Below, in pieces: positions 39,732-52,874 of a stretch of 64,000 nt of DNA. The DNA lies in assembly GCA_012295275.1 (NCBI GenBank), contig CM022666.1, forward strand, positions 1,527,501-1,591,500, written 5' to 3'. The notes beneath the pieces are model-generated. The model saw only the letters and a list, made by a program, of their open reading frames with translations. It was not told the origin of the DNA and searched no databases. Within the stretch, counting starts at the first letter, position 1. Each line of letters opens with the position of its first letter. The DNA is from Chrysomallon squamiferum. Taxonomy: Eukaryota > Mollusca > Gastropoda > Neomphalida > Peltospiridae. Made by a program: the position numbers and the translations under genes.

Positions 39732-41212
39732 AGTTTTTATTTTTGAAATATTTGTATTAAGCAGATGAAGATACAAAAGTAAAGTTGTCTAAAAACAGAA
39801 ATGTTAAACACGCCGACGTATGTTAGAGTGTAATGTGTTTATAACTGAAAATAATATGAGAGAAATGGAGATTGTATTTTGTTTTTTTTTTGGTAAAAGG
39901 GATACATTGATAGAGTGGAATAAAAATATTAAATTTTGACTGGTGAAGTATTTCGTATAAGTATTGTAATGTGATTTTATTTTTAGTATAAAAAAAATAA
40001 AACGTAGACTTTGTTGTTTTTTAAAAGTTATCAGCTCACAGAAATATCATTCGAAGAAAGTAGAATACAAAAAACAAAACAAAAAATAAATAAAAAATAA
40101 AAAATACTGAAATTTAATTCTGTTCTAAACAGTAAAATAAATTACCCCCCCCACCAGAAATTAATTAATGTTTTGAAATGTTTTCCTAAGCTGTGAAGCT
40201 GTGATCATTTCTTCTTCTTCGTCTTCATTTGATAATTAAATAATACTGTAATGAATAAATATGCATAGATCTGTGACCAACAATTGACAAGGTATGCTTG
40301 TATGTATGTATATGTGTATGTGTGCATGTGTGTATGTGTGTTTGTATGTATGAACGTGTATATTTATTCGTAAATAAATAAATAAATAAAATAATAAATG
40401 AATTTGTCAATATCAACGACATATTAAGGTTGAATCATGTGTATTATTCGTTAAAAGTATCAGTAACATTACTAACCATACAGTTAGTTAAATGTGTCTA
40501 CATCGGTTTAAATGTAAAGTGTTGTAAACTCAGAGTATTTCATTAATATGTTGAAATGGAGGTGTAGACAGAAAAACCGGATTATAAAATACTAAACATC
40601 TGTGATCTATTTGAAATGATAAAGTTGTCTAAAATTTCAGAGTGAAACTCTGAGGAAACTAAAACATATCTGATTCTTAACCTTTGATCAGAAAGCTTGT
40701 AATATATAATACTTTCATGGAAAAAATAACGTCCATAGAGTTATAAAATAAATCACTTTAGTTTCGTCTTAGAGAAGGTAAAAATATCTTAAAGGCTATT
40801 AATTTAAATATTAAACATAACATATTTACGAATTTAGTGTATTTTATTATCTTTGTTTTGTTTTGTTTTTTTGATTAGACTTCAGTAACAAAGACTAAAA
40901 CAAGGAACTGTAACGTTTCCAAGGTCACCTGTATTATCACCTGTATTGTACAGTCATCATTAATACGTCTGTACCATAGCTAAATGACCAGCCCGTGTAA
41001 ATGCACGTGATAAATTAATAACATTTTTGAAACGTTTCCATGGTAACCTGTATCGTCTTGAGGTAAGATATGACGTATGTAATTATTCGGCTCAAGGTCT
41101 GGATTCCGCAGTTGGAAAATGACTAAAGTTGATCTCCATGGATACATAAACTCAAAGCACATTGTGAATGACCAACATGACTTTTTTATTCTTATTATTG
41201 TTATTATTATTA

Positions 41213-41250
<38 letters not shown>

Positions 41251-41275
41251 GTTATTGTTATTATTATTATTATTA

Positions 41276-41324
<49 letters not shown>

Positions 41325-41457
41325 TTTTTAAATGTTTTTTTACTTTTATTTATTTTACTCACATACTACAGTATTGATATTACACACTACAAATACTAGT
41401 AGCACAGCAGCAGCAACACCAGTAGTCGTAGTAGTAGTAGTAGCAGTAGTAGTAGTA

Positions 41458-41522
<65 letters not shown>

Positions 41523-41662
41523 CAGAAGAAGAAGAAGACGAAGACGAAATCTTTTTCTGTTTTTTTTCTTGCAACGTGACCCAGGCACATGTCTGGTTCA
41601 GTCTTTTCAACGAATCAAACTCACGTTTTCCCATCACGCTGTCCGGATGTCCGTAACATGTC

Positions 41663-41670
41663 TATAAATA
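41663..41670 (+). promoter_or_regulatory. TATA box of unit A6
   Basis: TATAAATA, 141 bp before the ORF start. Confidence 0.6.
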
Positions 41671-41803
41671 CAGACCACAGACACTGAGAGACTTCATTCC
41701 TTGTAGAGCTCTTCCACTTGGTGTAACAAACATTTTGCTTTCACAACACTTTGCTTGTTCACGAAAACCTTTCCACTTGAATATATCAGCTGATACTGTA
41801 ATA

Positions 41804-41995
41804 ATGTCTGTCGTGCTTCCATCAGCAGTGACTCTTTGTCTGTACAACATCCACGACAACGACGATGTCTTCACTATGGACGTGGACATGCCTCAAAGCG
41901 GCAGAGGATTGTATATTTTGGAACACTCTGTCGCTGACAGGGAAATATTCCCAGTATCGGGGATTCAGGAGGAAGACTCATCCAGAAAAAAATGA
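41804..41995 (+). CDS. Unknown 63-residue ORF of unit A6
   Basis: Same as the A5 peptide plus one Lys: the terminal AGAAAATGA has become AGAAAAAAATGA, a 3-base, frame-preserving A-run expansion. It is the only length change seen in a complete ORF. Confidence 0.45.
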   Translation: MSVVLPSAVTLCLYNIHDNDDVFTMDVDMPQSGRGLYILEHSVADREIFPVSGIQEEDSSRKK

Positions 41996-42035
41996 AATTC
42001 TTCTCAGCAGGCTCTCTGATCAAAAGAGATGATAC

Positions 42036-42145
42036 AGAACATTATCTGTTCAACTACTGAATATTATCTGTTCAACTACAGAACATTATCGGTTCAACTA
42101 CAGAACATTATCTGTTCAACTACAGAACATTATCGGTTCAACTAC
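42036..42145 (+). repeat. 22-bp tandem repeats, unit A6 (5 copies)
   Basis: Same five variants in the same order as in A5. Confidence 0.9.
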
Positions 42146-43654
42146 AGAACATGGAAATAGCATGATCTCGTAAATTAAATTCTACTACATTGAAGAAAAA
42201 GAAATTTACATCAACTGCTTTCGGACACTTCAGACATCGGACTGAGTGAACTCCACCCTGAAGATATCCACCAATTTCGAACCAGAATTCCATCTTCCTC
42301 ATAGACCGAAATAAACAATACTGAAACCAAAACCATTTATATATTAACATGGACACGGAACGTTGAAAACTGACATTGATAAATGTGAAGAAAAGAAATA
42401 CTGTTATAAATGTATTCTTTTGAAACAATTTGTATTAATAAATTAATATTAATCTCATATACTTGTTTGTTTTTATATACGGTTATAATTTAACTAGCAT
42501 TATTTATCAACTTAAGAAAATTGTTTGCCTTTCGCTCTCATTTTATAACTCTCTCTTTCTATCTTATGTGTTGTACTGACAAAAAGTAACTGAAAACTTC
42601 AGTTAGACCGTTTGATAGACTGAAAATACAATTATGTTGGAACATGGTAATTACAATTTATAAGTTAATAATTTTTATATACTTAATAAATTACTTAATA
42701 CAAATATATTTTTAAAAGTATCTTTATATGCCACTGACATTTAGAACTTTATTTTTCTGAACTGTTAAACTCCAGAAACTAATATATGTTAGGACATGTT
42801 TGTTCTTCGCAATGAACGAACGTATAAAAACAAAAACTACTTTTTTCGATATTAATGATTATTAAATAAAAGTGATGCGTGTTTTTTTGTAAACCTGAAA
42901 GAGAGAAAACAAAAACTTCCCTCAGATGGGTTATGGTTAACAGTTAGCGTCGTCTGAAATATACGACAACCTTCCTTGCTGTTTATTTCGAAGAAATAGC
43001 TGAAAAGAAGATGGGATCAATGTAGTCTTATAAATTATTAAAAATATAAATATAACAACAAATGTAACACGGGTCAATGCAAGAAAAGAATATTTCAGAA
43101 ACTTAAAGAAATTCTCTTATGCATATACATTTTCAGATTTATTTATATGGATGTTTAACACGTGTGTGTATTTTGGAATGCATATTCTCTGCACATAGAT
43201 AAACACTCGGAACGCAGACGTCACAGTATTACAAAGTCCTGTCACCATCTGGCAACGTCTGCAGAATACAAAAATAACTTAAACGTTATTAATTTAAATA
43301 TTAAATGAACGCATGTAAAATATCATCAAATTTAGTGGATTCTTTCTTTCGATGAGACTTCAGTAACAAAGACTAAAACAAGGTAAACCTCTTTAGATGA
43401 TGAATATAGACAATCTGGAGGAACGCACTGGCACAGTAGTACGAAATCCAGAAACGTCATCACAAATGTCAACTACCCTTATTCCTCAGGATATCGCAGT
43501 TGGAAAATGAGTCCAATTCATCTCTTGACATATATAAACACAAACACGCTCTGACCAATGTGACTTGGTAATTTATTTATTTATTTTATTTATAGTTTTA
43601 TTTTATTTATTTATTTTTCATATTACTCTAGTACTGATATTATACAATACAAAT

Positions 43655-43685
<31 letters not shown>

Positions 43686-43883
43686 AAAGCAGTGATAATA
43701 TCAGTAGCACTAGTAAGTGAAGTAACAGTACTAATAATATGTTATAATAGAAGTTCTACTATTAAGTAGAAAAAGCAGCATCAGCTGCAATAGCAGTCGT
43801 AGTAGTAGTAGTAGTAACAGTAGTAACAATAATAAGAATAATATTAAGAAGAAGAAGAAGAAGAAGAGGAAGACGAAATCATT
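42146..43883. other. Tail of A6 and hybrid spacer
   Basis: Near-identical to 29,960-31,690, including the TTCTACT-ATTA-AGTAGAA stem. Confidence 0.8.
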
Positions 43884-44092
43884 TTTGTTGTTTTCTTGCA
43901 ACGTGACCCAGACAGGTCTCTGGTTCAGTCTTTCAAACGAGTCAGACTCACGTTTCCACTTTGAAGCTCTTCACCAGTTTTGTAACCACATTCCATCTCG
44001 CTCATGGACCAAAATAAACATCACTGAAATCAGAAACGTTTACATATTAACATGGAAACGAAACGTTCAAAACTGACATTGAAAAACGTGAA
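43884..44092 (+). pseudogene. B-type unit core B1'
   Basis: Counterpart of B1, including the CCACTTTGAAGCTC junction variant. TATA and ORF absent. Confidence 0.85.
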
Positions 44093-46468
44093 GAGAAACA
44101 TAAAATACTGTTGTATCTGTATTGTTTTAAACAATTAATATTAATAAATAAATTTTAATCTCATATACTTCTTCTTTATTTTTAATATGCTTACGATCTA
44201 ACTAGAATTATTTATGAACTTTACAAAATTGTGTTTGCCTTTCGCTCTCATTTTATCGTTCTCTCTTTCTATCTTGTGTGTTGTACTGACAAAGAGTAAC
44301 TGAAAACTTGAGTTTGATCGTTTGATAGACTAAAAATACGATTATGTTGGAGCACAGTAATTACAATTTATAATTTAATAATTTTTATATTCCTAATAAA
44401 CTACTCAACACTAATCATTTTGAAAAATCGTTATATGCGATTGAAATTTAAAATTTTATTATTCCGAACTTTTTGACTCTAAATGCTAATATATGATTAG
44501 GCCATAGTTTACTTGTGAGTACTTCGCAGTAAACGAGGGTAAAAAAACAACAACCCAAAAACAGATTTTAATATTAATGATTATTAAATAAAAGTGATCC
44601 GTGTTTTTCTGTAAACCTGAAACAGAGAAAACAAAAACTTCCCTCAGATGGGTTATGGTTAACAGTTAGTGTCGTCTGAAATATACGACAACCTTCCTTG
44701 CGTTAGGAAAATACATACATATGTATTATGTTCAAGTTCTTTGTCCGTAAGAGACTAATTAACACATTTTTCATTACAATTACAATTTTAATAATGACAT
44801 GTCGAGAACACCATTGTCCTTGATTTAGGTAGACGATACACATTACAATTTAAATTCTTTGAATAAGACAGCAATAAAAGTCAAATATTGGCGATCTCCT
44901 ATTTCTACATACAGTTTTTTTCCAGCCACAAATCCTCCATTTCACTAAGATGACAAGACTTTGCACTGAATCTCATCAAAAATGATTTAAGACTGATTGC
45001 ATAAACCTTCACTTTAGTAGTTTTCATAAACTTAATAAATTATTGAAGACTAACATTTCATGAAATCTTAATAATTATGTTATCGACATTTAAAATTTCA
45101 TTATGTTGTTTCTTATACTGCTGAAACTAAAATATGGTGTAGGAAATTATTATTATTTTGTGTGTCTTCTTCTTTATTAAGGTACGCACAAAAGCCTTCA
45201 ATGATTTTAAATGTTAAAGATTATAAAGTAAAACTCGAACGTTTTCTTATTAAATATGTGATACGAGAGAGAAAACAAGCTTCCACCAAATGGGTTATTC
45301 TTGACGGTTAGCATTGGGTTATATTTCGTGTGTAACATACCCAGAGGTAAGAAAACACATACATAAATATTATCTGTTTCGTAAACAAGAAACCGGACAA
45401 CAGAACCCTTTTTACGAGAATGATGACGACAACAGTTTTCAAGACAACGATGACGACACTTTTCACAATAACACAGTTTTGTAGCGTTGTTCAGAATCCA
45501 AAAAAAATAAGAAAAAATAAATAAATAAATTTGAAAATAACTAAAAGATGTATCTGCACACTGGTATAAAGGAACTCTGGTATTTCGTATAAAAAAATAT
45601 ATATTTTTATGGTGGGGTATATTAACTAGTAAATATTTATGACTTTCTATATATATATACACACAATGATACATAAATATTTAAGAACTAATATATGTAT
45701 GGTGAAATATATTGCTCATAAATATTTATGTTTGTGCGTGTTTGTGTGTGTGTGTATACATTAATATTTATGAGCTAATTTACCTCACGATATCCATATA
45801 CTATATGTATAGCGATGTTGTGTGTGTTTGTGTATGTGTGTTTATGTGTGTGTGAGTGTGTGAGTTTATTTCGAGGGACCAGCTGAAAAGAAGATGGGAT
45901 CAATGTTGTCTTATAAATTATTAAAAATATAAATATAACAACAAATGTAACACAGGTCAATGAAAGAAAATAATATTTCAGAAACTTAAAGAAATTCTCT
46001 TATGCATATACATTTTCAGATTTATTTATATGGATAATTAACACGTCTGTGTATTTTGAGATGAATATTCTCTGCACATAGATAAACACTCGGGAACGCA
46101 CTTGTCACAGTATTACAAAGTCCTGTCACCATCTGGCAACTTCTGCAGAATAAAAAAATAACTTAAAGGTTATTAATTTAAATATTAAATGCACAGTACG
46201 GAAAATATCTACAAAATTTAGTGGATTCTTTCTTTGGATGAGACTCCAGTAACAAAGACTAAAAAAGGTAATCCTCTTTAGATGTTGAATATAGACAATC
46301 TGGAGGAACGCACTGGCACAGTAGTACGAAATCCTGGAAACGACATCAAAAACGTCATCACAAACGTGAACTACCCTTCTTCCTCCGGATATCGCAGTTG
46401 GAAAATGAGTCCAATTCATCTCTTGACATATATAAACACAAACACGTTCTGACCAATGTGACTTGGTA

Positions 46469-46501
<33 letters not shown>

Positions 46502-46551
46502 ATTTTTTTTTTTTGATATTACTCCAGTACTGATATTATAGAATACAAAAT

Positions 46552-46582
<31 letters not shown>

Positions 46583-46772
46583 ACAGCAGTGATAATAGCA
46601 GTAGCACCAGTAAGTGAAGTAACAGTACTAATAATATGTTATAATAGTTCTACTATTAAGTAGAAAAAGCAGCATGAGCTGCAATAGTAGTCGTAGTAAC
46701 AGTAGTAATAACAATAACAATAATAAGAAGAATATTAAGAAGAAGAAGAAGAAGAGGAAGACGAACTCTTTT
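44093..46772. other. Spacer of unit B1' (mosaic)
   Basis: Unlike B1 it has a single ATTATGTTCAAGTTCTTTGT unit (about 44,700-44,765), and from about 45,000 follows the B2-type spacer (TATATATATACACACAATG at 45,650). Confidence 0.75.
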
Positions 46773-46980
46773 TTGTTGTTTTCTTGCAACGTGACCAAGA
46801 CAGGTCTCTGGTTCAGTCTTTCAAGCGAGTCAGACTCACGTTTCCACGTTGAAGCTCTTCACCAGTTTTGTAACCACATTGCATCTTGCTCATGGACAAA
46901 AATAAACATCACTGAAATCAGAAACGTTTACATATTAACATGGAAACGAAACGTTCAAAACTGACATTGAAAAACGTGAA
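46773..46980 (+). pseudogene. B-type unit core B2'
   Basis: Counterpart of B2, with GTGACCAAGACAGG in place of GTGACCCAGACAGG. Confidence 0.85.
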
Positions 46981-49546
46981 GAAAAACATAAAATACTGTT
47001 GTAACTGTATTCTTTTTAACAGTTCATATTAATAAATGAATTTTAATCTCATTTACTTCTTCTTTATTTTAATATGCTTACGATTTAACTAGAATTATTT
47101 ATGAACTTTACAAAATTGTGTTTGTCTTTCGCTCTCATTTTATCGTTCTCTCTTTCTATCTTGTGTGTTGTACTGATAAAGAGTAACTGAAAACTTGAGT
47201 TTGATCGTTTGATAGACTAAAAATACGATTATGTTGGAGCACAGTAATTACAATTTATAATTTAATAATTTTTATATACCTAATAAACTATTTAACACTA
47301 ATAATTTTGAAAAATCGTTATATGCGATTGGCATTTAAAATGTTATTACTCCGAACTTTTAAACTCTAAATGCTAATATATGGGGAGGCCATAGTTTACT
47401 TGTGTGTACTTTACAGTAAACGAGGGTAAAAAAACCACCCCCAAAACAGATTTTAATATTAATGATTATTAAATAAAAGTGATGGGTGTTTTTCTGCAAA
47501 TCTGATACAAAAGAAAAAACAAAAACTTCCCTCAGATGGGTTATGGTTAACAGTTAGCGTCGTCTGAAATACACGAAAACCTTCCCTGCGGTAGGAAAAT
47601 ACATACATAACTATTATGTTCAAGTTCTTTGTCCTTAAGAGGCTAATTAACACATTATTCATTACAGTCTGAACTACACGAATACCTTCCCTGACGTAGG
47701 AAAATACATACATACGTATTATGTTCAAGTTCTTTGTCCGTAATACGCTAATTAACAGATTATTCATTACAATTACAATTTTAATAATGACATGTCAACA
47801 ACACCATTGTCCTTGATTTAGCTAGAAGATACACAATACAATTTAAATTCTTTGAATAAGACAGCAATAAAAGTCAAATATTTGCGATCTCCTATTTCTA
47901 CATACAGTTTTTTCCCAGCCACAAATCCTCCATTTCACTAAGATGACAAGACATTGCACTGAATCTCATCAAAACTGATTTAAGATGACTGATTGCATAA
48001 ACCTTCACTTTAGTAATTTTCATAAACGTAATAAATTATTGAACACTAACATTTCATGAAATCTTAATAATTATGTTATCGACATTTAAAATTTCATTAT
48101 GTTATTTCTTATACTGCGGAAACTAAAATATGGTGTAGGAAATTATTATTATTTTGTGTGTCTTCTTCTTTATTAAGGTACGCACAAAAGCCTTCAATGA
48201 TTTTAATGTTAAAGATTATAAAGTAAAACTCCAACGTTTTCTTGTTAAATATGTGATACGAGAGAGAAAACAAGCTTCCAGCAAATGGGTTATTCTTGAC
48301 GGTTAGCATTGGGTTATATTTCGTGTGTAACATACCCAGAGGTAAGAAAACACATACATAAATATTATCTGTTTCGTAAACAAGAAACCGGACAACAGAA
48401 CCCTTTTTACGAGAATGATGACGACAACAGTTTTCAAGACAACGATGACGACACTTTTCACAATAACACAGTTTTGTAGCGTTGTTCAGAATCCAAAAAA
48501 AATAAGAAAAAATAAATAAATAAATTTGAAAATAACTAAAAGATGTATCTGCACACTGGTATAAAGGAACTCTGGTATTTCGTATAAAAAAATATATATT
48601 TTTATGGTGGGGTATATTAACTAGTAAATATTTATGACTTTCTATATATATATACACACAATGATACATAAATATTTAAGAACTAATATATGTATGGTGA
48701 AATATATTGCTCATAAATATTTATGTTTGTGCGTGTTTGTGTGTGTGTGTGTATACATTAATATTTATGAGCTAATTTACCTCACGATATCCATATACTA
48801 TATGTATAGCGATGTTGTGTGTGTTTGTGTATGTGTGTTTATGTGTGTGTGAGAGTGTGAGTTTATTTCGAGGGACCAGCTGAAAAGAAGATGGGATCAA
48901 TGTTGTCTTATAAATTATTAAAAATATAAATATAACAACAAATGTAACACAGGTCAATGCAAGAAAATAATATTTCAGAAACTTAAAGAAATTCTCTTAT
49001 GCATATACATTTTCAGATTTATTTATATGGATAATTAACACGTCTGTGTATTTTGAGATGAATATTCTCTGCACATAGATAAACACTCGGGAACGCACTT
49101 GTCACAGTATTACAAAGTCCTGTCACCATCTGGCAACTTCTGCAGAATAAAAAAATAACTTAAAGGTTATTAATTTAAATATTAAATGCACAGTACGGAA
49201 AATATCTACAAATTTAGTGGATTCTTTCTTTGGATGAGACTCCAGTAACAAAGACTAAAACAAGGTAATCCTCTTTAGATGATGAATATAGACAATCCGG
49301 AGGAACGCACTGGCACAGTAGTACGAAATCCAGAAACGACATCACAAACGTCATCACAAACGTGAACTACCCTTCTTCCTCCGGATATCGCAGTTGGAAA
49401 ATGAGTCCAATTCATCTCTTGACATATATAAACACAAACACGTTCTGACCAATGTGACTTGGTAATTTATTTATTTATTATTATTTTTTTATTATTATTA
49501 TTTTTTTTTTGATATTACTCCAGTACTGATATTATACAATACAAAA

Positions 49547-49577
<31 letters not shown>

Positions 49578-49772
49578 ACAGCAGTGATAATAGCAGTACC
49601 ACCAGTAAGTGAAGTAACAGTACTAATAATATGTTATAATAGAAGTTCTACTATTAAGTAGAAAAAGCAGCATCAGCTGCAATAGCAGTCGTAGTAGTAG
49701 TAGTAGTAACAGTAGTAACAATGATAAGAATAATATTAAGAAGAAGAAGAAGAAGAGGAAGACGAACTCATT
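46981..49772. other. Spacer of unit B2'
   Basis: B2-type spacer with the two 107-bp units at about 47,575-47,770 and TG tracts at about 48,728-48,850. No gene seen. Confidence 0.75.
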
Positions 49773-49981
49773 TTTGTTGTTTTCTTGCAACGTGTCCCAG
49801 ACAGGTCTCTGGTTCAGTCTTTCAAGCGAGTCAGACTCACGTTTCCACGTTGAAGCTCTTCACCAGTTTTGTAACCACATTCCATCTCGCTCATGGACCA
49901 AAATAAACATCACTGAAATCAGAAACGTTTACATATTAACATGGAAACGAAACGTTCAAAACTGACATTGAAAAACGTGAA
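49773..49981 (+). pseudogene. B-type unit core B3'
   Basis: Counterpart of B3, with GTGTCCCAGACAGG. TATA and ORF absent. Confidence 0.85.
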
Positions 49982-51618
49982 GAAAAAAATAAAATACTGT
50001 TGTAACTGTATTCTTTTAAACAATTCATATTAATAAATTAGTATTAATCTCATTTACTTCTTCTATGTTTTTAATATGCTTACGATCTAACTAGAATTAT
50101 TTCTGAACTTTACGAAATTGTGTTTGCCTTTCGCTCTCATTTTATCGTTTTCTCTTTCTATCTTGTGTGTTGTACTGACAAAGAGTAACTGAAAACTTGA
50201 GTTTGATCGTTTGATAGACTGAAAATACGATTATGTTGGAGCACAGTAATTACAATTTATAATTTAATAATTTTTATATACCTAACAAACTACTTAACAC
50301 AAATAATTTTGAAAAATCGTTATATGCGATTGGCATTTAAAATTTTATTACTCCGAACTTTTAAACTCTAAATGCTAATATATGGGGAGGCCTTAGTTTA
50401 CTTGTGTGTACTTTGCAGTAAACGAGGGTAAAAAAAACACCCCCAAAACAGATTTTAATATTAATGATTATCAAATAAAAGTGATGGGTGTTTTTCTGCA
50501 AATCTGATACAAAAGAAAAAACAAAAACTTCCCTCAGATGGGTTATGGTTAACAGTTAGCGTCGTCTGAAATACACGAAAACCTTCCCTGCGGTAGGAAA
50601 ATACATACATAACTATTATGTTCAAGTTCTTTGTCCTTAAGAGGCTAATTAACACATTATTCATTACAGTCTGAACTACACGAATACCTTCCCTGACGTA
50701 GGAAAATACATACATACGTATTATGTTCAAGTTCTTTGTCCGTAAGAGACTAATTAACACATTTTTCATTACAATTACAATTTTAATAATGACATGTCGA
50801 GAACACCATTGTCCTTGATTTAGGTAGACGATACACATTACAATTTAAATTCTTTGAATAAGACAGCAATAAAAGTCAAATATTTGCGATCTCCTATTTC
50901 TACATACAGTTTTTTCACAGCCACAAATCCTCCATTTCACCAAGATGACAAGACTTTGCACTGAATCTCATCAAAAATGATTTAAGATGACTGATTGCAT
51001 AAACCTTCACTTTAGTAATTTTAATAAACTTAATAAATTATTTAAGGAAATGTTAATAATTATGTTATCGACATTTAAAATTTCATTATGTTGTTTCTTA
51101 TACTGCTAAAACTAACAAATGGTGTAGGAAATTATTATTATTTTATATGTCTTCTTCTTTATTAAGGTGCGCACAAAAGCCTTCAATGACTTAAATGTTA
51201 AAGATTATAAAGTAAAACTCGAACGTTTTCTTGTTAAAAATCTGATACGAGAGAGAAAACAAGCTTCCACCAAATGGGTTATTCTTGACGGTTAGCATTT
51301 GGTTATGTTTCGTGTGTAACATACCCTGAGGTAAGAAAAAAACCATACATAAATATTATCTGTTTCGTAAACTAGAAACCGGACAACAGAACCCTTTTTA
51401 CGAGAATGATGACGACAACAGTTTTCAAGGCAACGATGACGACACTTTTCACAATAACACAGTTTTGTAGCGTTGTTCAGAATCAAAAAAAATAAAATAA
51501 AAATAATAATAAATTTGAAAATAACTAAAAGCTGTATCTGCACACTGGTGTAAAGGAACTCTGGTATTTCGTATCAAAAATATATTTTTTTATCGTGGGG
51601 TATATTAACTCTTAAATA

Positions 51619-51652
<34 letters not shown>

Positions 51653-52439
51653 TACATTAATATTTACGAGCTAATTTAAGTCACCATATATATATATATA
51701 TATATACTATATGTATAGCGATATTGTGTGTGCTTGTGTGCGTTTATGAATGTGTGTGTGTGTGTGCGTGTGTGTGTGAGTTTATTTCGAGGGAATAGCT
51801 GAAAAGAAGATGGGATCAATGTGGTCTTATAAATTATTAAAAATATAAATATAACAACAAATGTAACACAGGTCAATGAAAGAAAAGAATATTTCAGAAA
51901 CTAAAAGAAATTCTCTTATGCATATACATTTTCAGATTTATTTATATGGATGTTTAACACGTGTGTGTATTTTGGAATGCATATTCTGCACATAGATAAA
52001 CGCACATGTCACAGTATTACAAAGTCCTGTCACCATCTGGCAACGTCTGCAGAATACAAAAATAACTTAAACGTTATTAATTTAAATATTAAATGAACGC
52101 ACGTAAAATATCTACAAAATTTAGTGGATTCTTTCTTTGGATGAGACTCCAGTAACAAAGACTAAAAAAAGGTAATCCTCTTTAGATGATGAATATAGAC
52201 AATCTGGAGGAAAGCTCTGGCACAGTAGTACGAAATCTGGAAACGTCATCACAAATGTCAACTGCCCTTCTTCCTCCGGATATCGCAGTTGGAAAATGAG
52301 TCCAATTCATCTCTTGACATATATAAACATAAACACGTTCTGACCAATGTGACTTGGTAATTTATTTATTTTATTTATTTTTTTATTTTATTTATTTGTT
52401 TTTGATATTACTCCAGTACTGATATTATACAATACAAAT

Positions 52440-52470
<31 letters not shown>

Positions 52471-52666
52471 ACACCAGTGATAATAGCAGTAGCACCAGTA
52501 AGTGAAGTAACAGTACTAATAATATGTTATAATAGAAGTTCTACTATTAAGTAGAAAAAGCAGTATGAGCTGCAATAGTAGTCGTAGTAACAGTAGTAAT
52601 AACAATAACAATAATAAGAAGAATATTAAGAAGAAGAAGAAGAAGAAGAGGAAGACGAACTCTTTT
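49982..52666. other. Spacer of unit B3'
   Basis: B1-like spacer with (TG)n at 51,621-51,651 and (AT)n at about 51,687-51,707. At 51,901 it continues as B spacer where copy 1 jumps to A spacer. Confidence 0.75.
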
Positions 52667-52874
52667 TTGTTGTTTTCTTGCAACGTGACCAAGACAGGTC
52701 TCTGGTTCAGTCTTTCAAGCGAGTCAGACTCACGTTTCCACGTTGAAGCTCTTCACCAGTTTTGTAACCACATTCCATCTTGCTCATGGACAAAAATAAA
52801 CATCACTGAAATCAGAAACGTTTACATATTAACATGGAAACGAAACGTTCAAAACTGACATTGAAAAACGTGAA
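52667..52874 (+). pseudogene. B-type unit core, third B2-like copy
   Basis: B2-like (GTGACCAAGACAGG, CACGTTGAAGCTC) with CATTCCATCTTGC. Last forward unit before the inversion. Confidence 0.85.

Larger units (their letters stand above)
39732..51901 (+). repeat. Higher-order repeat copy 2 (A6-B1'-B2'-B3')
   Basis: About 12.2 kb, closely matching 27,535-39,731. Differences visible by eye: a shorter ATT tract (41,210-41,322), one extra AAA codon in the ORF, and a different spacer after B1'. Confidence 0.92.
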
